64,000 bases of DNA from Asterias amurensis (lineage: Eukaryota; Echinodermata; Asteroidea; Forcipulatida; Asteriidae). Each line of letters opens with the position of its first letter. Positions within the stretch are counted from its first letter, which is position 1. Below are positions 55,330 through 64,000 of the stretch, one piece after another. The position numbers and the translations under genes were made by a program. The DNA is taken from positions 24,137,202 through 24,201,201 of the forward strand of contig NC_092653.1 in the NCBI RefSeq assembly GCF_032118995.1. The letters run 5' to 3'. The notes under the pieces were generated by a model. The model worked only from the letters and a program-made list of their open reading frames with translations. It was not told the DNA's origin and did no database searches.

Positions 55330-58300
55330 TTGAACCAAGAAGTAAAAAAACAACAACAACGGATCAAGGGCTTTATTGACAATTTACAGGGCAGTGTCAC
55401 TTCACTAATGCCCCCCCTATTAGACAACTGACCACCAACAGCCAACCAAGATGTACAACGGCGTTGGTTTGACGACGGCCCGTGGCAGCGGAACCAATGG
55501 CTTCGTCCAGCGGAACTTTGCCGTGGTCCGAAACCACTCAGAGAAGGTTGACTACAAGAGTCCGGAAGAAATTGCGAAACAGGAAGCAGCGTTGCTTCGG
55601 CGACCCAACCAAGAGATTCTGGCCCATGAGCGTAAGAGACAGGTGGAACTGAAGTGTGTGGAGATGAAAGAGATCATGGAAGAGCAAGGGTAGGTTTATA
55701 CTTTATATTTTAAGATCAACATTCTTAAACCATACACCTGTATCAGTTCTAAGTTAAAGTCCTGCATCAAGTTGTGGCTGAGTGAATAAGAACACCACAC
55801 TCATGCTCTGTCAGGCCTGCTTTGTTTTTGAAGGGGCAAGGGCACCGAGGCATTTTTACCTTGGTAAAGGGCACCCTATTAGAAAATTGTAAATTTCTAC
55901 TGGAGCATTTCAAGGGCTCCAAGGCAATGATCAGGGGGCATGGAGGCAATCGCCGTCGTTGCCTCTGTGAAGTATAAGGCCTGCTCTCTGGTGTAATTCT
56001 TTGTAGTCTCTGTGTAATTCCAGCCTGGTTGTATTAAAGCCATTGGACCCTTTCGGCACAGAAAAAAAGAAAAAAAGTTCACAGATTTACAAATAGCTTA
56101 CAGGGTTTACAGAAGGTAGTGGTGAAAGACTTCTCTTGAAATATTATTCCATGAAATGCGTTACTTTTTGAGACAACAGTAAAACAATATCAATTATCAA
56201 TTCTCGATATCGAGAATTACGGATTTATTTTTAAACACATGTCATGACACGGCGAAACGTGCAGATACGAGGGTGGGTTTTCCCATTATTTTCTCCTGAC
56301 TCCGATGACCGATTGAGCTTAAATTTTCACAGGTTTGTTATTTTATATAGAAGTTGTGATACACGAAGTGTGGGCATTGTACAATACTGTTTACCGAAAG
56401 GGTCCAATGGCTTTAAGTGCAACCCAATCAACAGAGTGGCGGATTACAGTTGACTTATAGCACAGAAACATTTAATACAGTGACCTTTCAAACTGGCGCA
56501 TTTTGTTGCATTTGGCAGCCCATTAAAATGTGTGAAGAGTAAGGTTCTCTTTGTTTTAGGTTTAATTATTTTCAGGGACTACAGCGGCAGCAAACTGTAC
56601 CGATTAATGCCCATGTAGACTTTTTTATTGTATCCCAATTTCTAAAACAAAGTCAAAAATCTGTTTCGTGTGTGTATAATTTTTTATGATTTTTTTTTGC
56701 AATAAACTTGAGTCAAAAAAGCAGTGTATACATTGTTGATTTTTAACTTGAAATTTCTGTACTTGACTCAAAATCAGACAACCACAATAAATTCTACACG
56801 CAAAGTGCCAGAAAACTACTCCATGAAGTCTCATTTCAGACTAGACCCTTTGCAGACAGACATTCATTTTAAATTGAGATGTTTTAGAAAGTCGCAACCA
56901 TCATCGAGACAGTGCATGTAACCGTTTTTGTCTAGTTTTATTTCACAAATAGAGTTCAGCTTATAAAGCCAGTCTATCAGTGTTTGGCGTCTGGGCGGTG
57001 AGCAAGTCATTCCAAGCTCATTTGTCCCATCCCAGTAGACCACTAGATAAAAGTCTAGGTATTTAGCACAAACCAAAAACTTGTCTCGTTGGCTCCAGTC
57101 TCATCCAAACCAGCCTGGCTGTCTCGAGTGATTTTTCTTCCCTAGCCTTTAAAGGCACTGTACACTTGGTAATTACTCAAAATAGTTGTTAGCATAAAAA
57201 CTGATTTGGTAACGAGCAATGGAGAGCTGTTGATAGTTTGCTATATCAGTGTGAAAAACGGCTCCCTCTGAGTTAACATGATACATGTACAATGTATGTA
57301 CATGGTAAGTGTACTGTAGTTTTTGAGAAAGAGTCAATTTCTCACTCAAATAATACAATACACTGTACTTCAGCTGAAACCTTTTATTATGCATCTGAAA
57401 GCACACAAAGTAATGAAACGAGGGTGTTTTTCATTAATTATTCTCTTACAACTTCAATGACCAATTGAGCCCAAATTTTCACAGGTTTTGTTATTTTATG
57501 CATATAATGTTGGGATTTAACACTATAAGTGAGAATACTGGTCTTTGACAATTCCCAAACATGTCTCGTGCCTTTAAGTTTAATTGATGTACATGTATGA
57601 ACTGACATGTCATATTACTAATGATGCAGTGCTGTGTATGCCTTGGATTGATCGGAATGAAGCTCTAGGCTGCATAAAAATCAATTGGTGATGCTTTGGA
57701 ACTATTTATTGCAGAAAGTGGGTCAAATATTGATAATTATTGCACCGAAGAATCTTTGCTTCAAAGAAATTAATTTCATTATTTATTGAGTTAAACATTT
57801 ACTAGATTCTGTTTTTTTTTACTTTTATTTGTATAATTATTTTTATATTGTTGTTAGTTGTATAGGCCCTATGTTTTATTATTATATTTTTTGGGTGGGA
57901 GGAGGGCTTTCTGATATGACCACCTAACGTTGCAGCCATCGAAGGATGGTTAAAAAAATTGTTTTGGAGGGGGTGGGGATGTAGATTAGAGGCTGTAAAC
58001 TTGGTGTAGGGCTTTATTTACGTTGTACATTGTATCAATGTATGATGACTTCTAAAGTGTTTGAAAATGTTTTACCGAGTTTTGAGTTAAAAAGGGAACA
58101 CACAAAAGTAGCAGGCATGAAAGTTGCACATAAGAAGTGTTTCTATGTTTTCTATTTATTTTAGTTTACTTTTTTATTTGTATTTTTTATATTTTTTTAA
58201 AAATCAATTTACTTATGGAATGAATTTATCCATTTATTTGTTTTGCTATTTTTTTTATTTTGCAACGCTTGCCAACAATATTATACTTTACATTGAATCT

Positions 58301-61014
58301 ACCACGCACTAAAAACACTCGGCCATTTTATCTGGCTCCCACAAAAATTTGCCAAGCACTTCTCTTAAATACAAAAATTTGTACCAGTAAAAATATTGAC
58401 AAAAGAGCCTTGAGTCGTCTTATTGCACATGGAGGGTGAATGCCCTTGCACAGGCAAACCCTGCCAGTGGCATTATGTAACACTGTGTCAGGTTCTGTAC
58501 TTAAATTGCAGTTACATATGATTTTAATTATCACTGCTGTGCCTTGTGCATAAATAATCAATATCAATTTATTTTGAGACGAGTGTGCTTTAGTGTGAGT
58601 GAAATAATGCAGAGATCAGCAGGACACGCAAATGTGTTCAAATATTGCTGACAAAGGTTCTCTTCAATCAAACGTTTAAAGGCACTGGACAGTATGGTAG
58701 AAACTCAGAATAATTAGAAGCATAAAAAAAGGGCACTTCCATTGGAAAATTTTAAAACTGGAAACATTTGATGGGGGCACCAAGGCCAAGACCAGGGGCA
58801 ACAAAAGCCGTGGCCTCTGTGGCCTGCCTGTAATTCCAGGCCTGCCCTTTTACCAAATCCTGGCTTAAAAACCTTGCCCCCAACCCCATGCAAACCTTCA
58901 ACTCATTCAACTCACTACGTTTTTCTCCGCAAATCCCAATAAGTTGAACAGAATCTGTGGCGCCGGGATATTTTCTCTATCTTAACCTGGGGGCAATCAA
59001 AACCCGGACGCTATCAGATACGCACTTTGGCTCATCAATTTGAGTATGTAATCAACACTACCTCGAGCATATCACATCTGCGATACCAAATACATACTGA
59101 TTTTTTACTTTTTATTTTCCTCTCGATTTTATTAGTTCAACCCGTCGGACTTCTAATTCCAAGCACTTGCTAATTTTGTTGTGGGTCCTAATTGGATCCG
59201 AATCATCGAAGCACTTGAGAATCAAGATTGGCAATCTATTTTTTTGACCAACAGTTTTTTTTTTTTCGAGGACTCGTAAACTCTCCTTGGTATTATTCAT
59301 GTATTCATAGTTACTCTCGGACTACACTTTTAACTTACGAAAGACGTTTAGTGATTTTAACTACAATTCCTAATGTATTAACGAGAGATATTATTTGGAA
59401 AATTGTCATCTTAAAATAACGAGAATTACACTGTGAATCTAGCCTTGCTAAGCGAATGCGAACTTTAACAGCATGATCTGGAAAAGTTGAGATGTGACAA
59501 CAGAGCTGTAGAGTGACGTCAAAATTCGCATCCCAATCACAGGAAGTGTGCACAAAAAGGTTTTTAAGTTTTTAAATTTCACGTTCCATCCATTTGAATA
59601 ACTGTAGGGGCCTAGATACATTTTAAGAGATATTTTACTCTTTAAATTTGCGAAGAGGTTTTCTGCTTGAATAGTTACTGATTCTTGTCCTTTGTTTATT
59701 TCTCCTTGTTTTTTGTTATGCTTTCTGCCTGCCTTTGGTATCAGGTTGCTGGTAGGTATGAAGTTAATGTTCAGACATTTTGGCAGCAAAATGATACATT
59801 AGGTCATACACTGTGGTGGCTTGATGGTGTCAAAGCAAGAGATCCATTTAACAGGCTTGATACTTCTTTAAAAAAAATGGGAAAAAAATTCAAAGGGTAC
59901 CATGGCGATGACCAGAAGCATGGAAGCAATTGCCTTCTTGAAGTTTCTGTGATGAGTTTTATTCGTTTATTGTGAGATAATCTGGCATTTCCGTCATTGT
60001 GGACTCAAATTTCAAAAGATGAGAACAAGTCAGTGTGAGAAATGTCTCCCAAGGCCGATACAGTACAATTAGAAGTGAGCCTGATTTCATAAAGTGTCAA
60101 ACAGCATAAAAAACTGCTTTCCGTAGCAGTAAGCGTTAAAGCCAAACTGTCAAGTATTTCACATAGTCCTTTCCTAGGCCAAATTTCCTGCTTTGAAAAG
60201 CACAAAAAGTAGCTAAGCACAACAAAAATTATGCTGAGCAGAATAAAGTACCCAGCCAAAATATAAGTTTACACGCACCATTTGTGACTGGTATGTTATT
60301 GCTTTGCAGGAAATTGTTGAGCAATATTTTTCTGTTTTTATGACTGAGCAGCTCTATGAAATTTGGCCCTGATAAGCTGAAGATATCTGAAGATAATCAG
60401 CTTACAATGCTAACACAAATGAGATTCTAAGTAAACACTTACATATTCCTACTGTCAGTTGTAATTATTAATTTATTTTACCAACTACTTGTGTTAATTA
60501 GTTTATTAGCAAAAGAAGGAGCTCCACCAATGTCCTTCTTGTGAGGAATCCTAAAGTCATCACTTTAAAATGAAAAACAAGAAAATATAATTAGCTGTTG
60601 CAAACTGCTTACCAACCAAAAGGACCTATGTGCATGTATAAATGCAAAAAAAAAGTTAATGACCTGTAGCCGATTTCAGGAAACACTAGGATTAATCCTA
60701 TCTCGAGGTGGGACGAGTAACCAGTCCTAACTTAGGACAGGTTCAATGCGTCCTAACGTCTTTGGATACGGAACTAAACTCGTCCTAAGTCCTGAGATTA
60801 ATCCTAAGTAAAGTAGAGTTTGGTGAAATCGACGGCTGATGTTTCGACCCTAGCAGAGTCTTTCTCGAAGGCATAATGAAAAATTAACATCTTGACTGCT
60901 TTATATTTTCTGCAGGTACTCTGAAGAAGAGATCACTCGTAAGGTGGAAGCATTTCGCAAGATGCTGATGAGTAAAGAAGGTGTAAACGATGATGACATG
61001 CCACCTGCGAAAAA
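55330..61014 (+). CDS. SRRM2: Serine/arginine repetitive matrix protein 2, N-terminal exons (partial)
   Basis: Exon 55330-55689 has 121 nt of 5' UTR and then ATG at 55451. The second coding exon is 60916-61014; the junction is phase 2, and the exon ends before GTAAGA, so the gene continues outside the window. The first 80 residues (MYNGVGLTTARGSGTNGFVQ, RNFAVVRNHSEKVDYKSPEE, ...EAALLRRPNQEILAHERKR, QVELKCVEMKEIMEEQG) match the invariant N-terminus of SRRM2/SRm300 and yeast Cwc21. The next 32 (YSEEEITRKVEAFRKMLMSK...) complete the cwf21 domain (about residues 55-105). The cwf21 segment docks on Prp8/Snu114 in the catalytically active spliceosome; the long SR-repeat part expected in animals is not seen here. 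I found no exon 3 before 64000. Its main intron (55690-60915) carries MITEs and family J repeats. Confidence 0.96.
55808..55985 (-). repeat. Dispersed repeat family J, reverse orientation
   Basis: CAGGCCTGCTTTGTTTTTGA...AGGGGCAAGGGCACCGAGGC...AAGGCAATGATCAGGGGGCA...TGGAGGCAATCGCCGTCG. Complement of the copy at 53437-53612. Confidence 0.75.
56038..56412. mobile_element. TTAA-target MITE family G (375 bp)
   Basis: TTAA at 56034-56037 and 56413-56416; TIRs AGCCATTGGACCCTTTCGG / CCGAAAGGGTCCAATGGCT. Its left part shares CACAGATTTAC...CTTACAGGGTTT with family C (10561-10941); its right part shares ACCGATTGAGCTTAAATTTT with family A, so A, C and G are relatives. Confidence 0.88.
57153..57573 (-). 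mobile_element. MITE family A, full but diverged (~421 bp)
   Basis: TTAA at 57149-57152 and 57574-57577; ends AGGCACTGTACACTTGG and CCCAAACATGTCTCGTGCCT. Longer than other copies because of an ACATGTACAATGTATGTACA expansion near 57290. Confidence 0.85.
57578..58677. other. Intron 2 of SRRM2, AT-rich, nothing recognised
   Basis: T-rich runs (58140-58260) and no repeat shared with the rest of the window. A short family A end occurs at 58678-58720. Confidence 0.5.
58730..58860 (-). repeat. Dispersed repeat family J, degraded
   Basis: GGGGGCACCAAGGCCAAGAC...CAGGGGCAACAAAAGCCGTG, followed by GGCCTG repeats. Confidence 0.6.
59870..59960 (-). repeat. Dispersed repeat family J, short fragment
   Basis: TTCAAAGGGTACCATGGCGA...TGACCAGAAGCATGGAAGCA...ATTGCCTTCTTGAAG. 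Confidence 0.5.
60077..60372. mobile_element. Palindromic MITE family E, diverged
   Basis: Ends GAGCCTGATTTCATAAAGTG and GAGCAGCTCTATGAAATTTG...GCCC; the interior keeps AGCAGTAAGC...AAGCACAACAAAAATTATGC. Confidence 0.65.
60674..60833. mobile_element. Foldback MITE family I, copy 2
   Basis: GATTTCAGGAAACACTAGGA...TTAATCCTATCTCGAGG and AGATTAATCCTAAGTAAAGT...TTGGTGAAATC; inner GTCCTAAC/GTTAGGAC blocks as in 32080-32236. Lies ~80 bp before SRRM2 exon 2. Confidence 0.75.
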
Positions 61015-61172
61015 GTAAGATTTCAATTTGTTTATTAAAAAAGCCTCAGGAAGTGTGTGGTACAGTTTTACTTTCAGATTCAACGTCTTGCATGGCATTT
61101 ATGGTGGACAGGTTGTCTTTGGTAATTTAGAAAATCATCATGGACGGCAGGTGTACAACATTTATGTTTGGC

Positions 61173-61450
61173 GTGTCGTGGCCGAGCGGTTAAGAGCACT
61201 GGGCGCAAGCTCTAGGCCTGATTTCTGGGAGCTGCTGAAGCAGAAAATATTGCTTAATAGTTTCCTGCTTAGCAGAAATGAGCAGGATACCAGTCACAAA
61301 TTGTATACTTGACATGGTAGTTTGGCTGGTAACCGTATTCTGGTATGCTTAATTTTGTTGTGCTTAAGGTACTTTTTGTGCTTAAGCAACTCTATGAAAT
61401 TGGGCCCTAGTGTTTCTGGTCATCAGGGTGTGGGTTCGAGTCCTAGTCAT
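61173..61450 (+). mobile_element. tRNA-derived SINE, split by a family E element
   Basis: Head GTGTCGTGGCCGAGCGGTTA...AGAGCACTGGGCGCAAGC (box A) up to 61214; after the insertion, TCAGGGTGTGGGTTCGAGTC (box B) CTAGTCATGACAC. Plus-strand copy of the SINE family. Confidence 0.82.
61215..61406. mobile_element. Family E palindromic MITE nested in the SINE
   Basis: Ends GGCCTGATTTCTGGGAGCTG and CTCTATGAAATTGGGCC, with CTA(G) on both sides (61212-61215 and 61407-61410), implying a 3- or 4-bp target duplication. Confidence 0.78.
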
Positions 61451-64000
61451 GACACATTGCATTCTTGAGCGGATATTTTACCAATCTGAGAAATATTTCT
61501 GCATGAAACATGTCTCTGATTGTGTTTCTGCCTGCGTTAACATAGCCACTCCATATATTCCCGAATAGCCAAAAAAATGCTACAGCCCTTTGAAGTGAAA
61601 TTTTAACAGGTTAGTTTTGTTGATATCTACATTTGATTAGGAATTAAAAACAATCAAACAGCTCTAAAAACCAAGGGTATACTTTGTACTTTGCCTTTAA
61701 AGCTTATCTAACTATATTCTACTGCTACAGGAGTCCTTGAGATTTTTTATGAACCGATATTCGAAAACAAACTTTCCCTGAAAGCTTACACACTTGATGT
61801 CAAGTAAGCGATGCTATCAAACGTCTTAAAGAAATTAATTTTGCCCGAGGTGCACTTTTATACAGCAGAGAAATGATTTCAGAGCGTGTGCAGTTCTTAT
61901 AATCATAAATACTGTAAGTTGTTTTCGCCGCTGATGGAAGTCGTAACTTGCAGTGTGCTCACTTAAGATTCTTTTAAGGTGATTTTAATTTATTTTCACA
62001 TTCACAGTACGGCAGTTAGTTGCAGTACCCACTGCTAACACATACACGTGGGATTCGGACTGCCTCTAGCCACCGGGTTAGCTCGGTGGTTTAGTGGTAC
62101 AACATCTGCTCTAGCAATGCAAAGGTTGTGGGTTCGGAACCCACCCAAGTGATTTGCCAGGGTTCTGTTTTCACAGAACTCAGGAAAGTACGGAGTATAG
62201 AGTACATAATACACATCAGTGTAACTGTAAAAACATGTTACATATTCTTTATCCCTGATGCAAATATAATAGGCACATTGTATGACATGTACAGTGTATG
62301 AAGGATGTACATATTCAAAAATAAAGTGTCCAAGAAACACCGAGACACTCCTCTAGCTATCACATTGATTGTATCATCATTCTCATGGTTACCTACGTTT
62401 TAAATTCAACTTCCCACAATTTGATTTGGGAAATGGCTATTATGTTGCTAAACTGATGACGTTACGTGTACATCTTAAAGGTCAGTTTAAGTTAATTTCT
62501 CACAATTGGCCGTCTGCAGACGGAGACGTGACTAAAAATACTCCAGCCCAAATATGTCGATGTGAGTTAACCCCATCAAATTCATTCCCATGGCAACGTG
62601 TGCTTTCTTTGTTTCACCCCCCAGTCGAAGATGTACCTTCATTATTTTGACGACGAGAAAAAAATGTCTTAGGAAATCAGGAGAAAAAGTTCACTGCGCG
62701 CATGTAAATTGATTTTTCTCTGTTGCTGTTGGCCTGTAGCATAGTGTGTGTGGCAGATCAAGTTCCATGTCGGACAAACAGAAACAATTGAATTGAGGCA
62801 ATGCACACTTCGAGACCTCCATTGAGTTGTATCTCAAAAATACTGCTCCTCGTACTTGATGATGGCATCAGAGGGGCCGAAGGGCTTTGCCCAGGACTTG
62901 ACAAACTACACTTTCATTATTCCATTGATTGTAATGCTGTTGAAAAGCGACGTTCATCATCAGTAGGTTCATGGTACGATGTACGATTACCCCCCATGGC
63001 CTCACCCTTATTTTACTTTAACATGTCCAACAGTTCAAGCCCTGCTGGTCCTTGTTCTATGGTGGACCAAGCACCTAGATTGGGTGTCCATTTTGTAAGT
63101 ATTCAGGGCCCAGTACCATGGTTTTAAGGTTGTAAATGAGAAGTCAGAACATACAGTACGATTGCACACCTACTACATGTTCCGATAGCCCTTGCAGCAC
63201 CCCTGATTTTGTTTCCTAACCCTAACACCAATCCTAACCCAAACCCCAACCTCATCTAGTAGATCATGAGGGGCTATTGGAACATACATACATCATGTAG
63301 GGATGTCCGAACCTACAATGTAGAGCAGTCAAATAAGTGCAGTACAGAAAAATCTACATTTAGGACCTTACCTAGTAACCTTTAGGCCTGGAATCACACT
63401 TGGGCCACGGAGCCCATAGCTTTTTCGTGTCAGGGTTTGCCCATAACTTTTTCATTGACTAACGATTGACTAACGATACTAGCTTGTCACTTTGGCTTTT
63501 GACTTTACACTGTTTAATTACAGTATTAAATTGGGTGGTTTTCTACACTGAACTACATGTAGTCAGTCAGACCTCTTGGACAGAATTTTGAGTTGTGATT
63601 TAGCGGACCACTGGAGGGAAAACGCTTCTTGTGCAAACATTACCCTGTAATGATGTTCTGCAACTTCCCTGTAGTTAAAGACACCCAATCATGTCAGTTG
63701 GCATCCACAACTTCAACACACAAGAAGGGGGTGCATCCAGTCTCCAAACATATCAATTAACACCGCATGAATAAAACACGTCCACGCATTTCAAATTCAA
63801 CTCAAGCGGCTGCGGTCGTCCACTGCTTGTAAACTCACACCGTTCAGATTGGACTTCTCTCCACTTGCACACACCTGTGATTGTGATACTGTTGATATAT
63901 TTACGTCTTGGGTGACAAAGAGGTGTGACTGTATGTCACTTAGAATTTGGAATAGCAGTTTAGTGTGAAATGGGGGCGAGGAGAGTAAATGCTCTATGGC
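61451..64000. other. SRRM2 intron sequence to the window end
   Basis: Apart from the SINE head at 62065 I see no exon. The next SRRM2 coding exon must start in phase 2 and continue the cwf21-flanking region; no such open segment was found. A telomere-like CCTAACCC... stretch at ~63218-63245 is too short to be more than chance. Confidence 0.5.
62065..62160 (+). mobile_element. Second type of tRNA-derived SINE (head)
   Basis: GGGTTAGCTCGGTGGTTTAG...CATCTGCTCTAGCAATGCAA...GTGGGTTCGGAACCCACC folds like a tRNA with a box A-like TTAGCTCGGTGG. Box B is altered (GGTTCGGAACC), so it is unlikely to be an active tRNA gene. A body follows (TTGCCAGGGTTCTGTTTTCA...) to an uncertain end near 62330. Confidence 0.6.

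Noticed and set aside
62065-62140. tRNA gene
   Set aside because: Cloverleaf-like, but box B is altered and a SINE-type body follows, so it is called a SINE head instead.
62801-63127. 108-residue open frame near the window end
   Set aside because: Does not continue the SRRM2 frame or composition and shows no splice signals.
63218-63250. Telomere-like CCTAACCC sequence
   Set aside because: Only a few irregular units inside ordinary sequence; not a telomeric array.

Overview
This is a eukaryotic, animal window. Genes are split by GT-AG introns, coding density is low, SINE, LINE and DNA-transposon debris is plentiful, and the protein families are metazoan (Ly6/uPAR, EGF receptor, SLC8B1/NCLX, SRRM2). 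The dispersed short repeats resemble those I associate with echinoderms, perhaps a sea star. That placement is an inference from repeat style, not a proven assignment.

Layout. 1-5.5 kb: no recognisable gene, only MITE and foldback debris. 5.6-7.9 kb (+): a three-exon GPI-anchored Ly6/three-finger protein, with a 719-bp MULE-like element just behind its stop. 8.7-12.5 kb: nested DNA transposons. 12.6-22.3 kb (+): a complete 14-exon type I membrane protein with a signal peptide, 11 EGF modules on phase 1-1 exons, one TM helix and a tyrosine-motif tail. Its stop codon lies on the edge of a TA-target MITE. 22.8-25.6 kb: a non-autonomous transposon with 4-bp target duplication, a Helitron-like element and a foldback MITE. 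25.7-40.6 kb (+): SLC8B1/NCLX, the mitochondrial Na+/Ca2+(Li+) exchanger, about 17 coding exons. It has two minor-spliceosome (U12) introns, one AT-AC and one GT-AG, placed just before the first alpha repeat and just after the second. 43.2-47.9 kb (-): a small four-exon gene of unknown function (114 aa, very basic C-terminus). 48.3-55.3 kb: repeats and probably the 5' leader of the next gene. 55.3-61.0 kb (+): the first two coding exons of SRRM2 (cwf21 domain), whose remainder lies beyond the window. 61-64 kb: SINEs and intronic sequence.

The genes show no operon-like link; they are unrelated neighbours. The most distinctive content is (i) the paired U12 introns of NCLX, (ii) the EGF receptor with near-uniform O-fucosylation consensus sites and a Src-SH2-type tail motif, and (iii) a well-resolved set of mobile families whose target-site duplications can be read directly: TTAA (several families), 4 bp (TGTC...GACA family, three copies), 9 bp (MULE-like), TA (mariner-like MITEs) and A/T insertion (Helitron). 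I saw no retroviral, LTR or Polinton element, CRISPR array or canonical functional tRNA.
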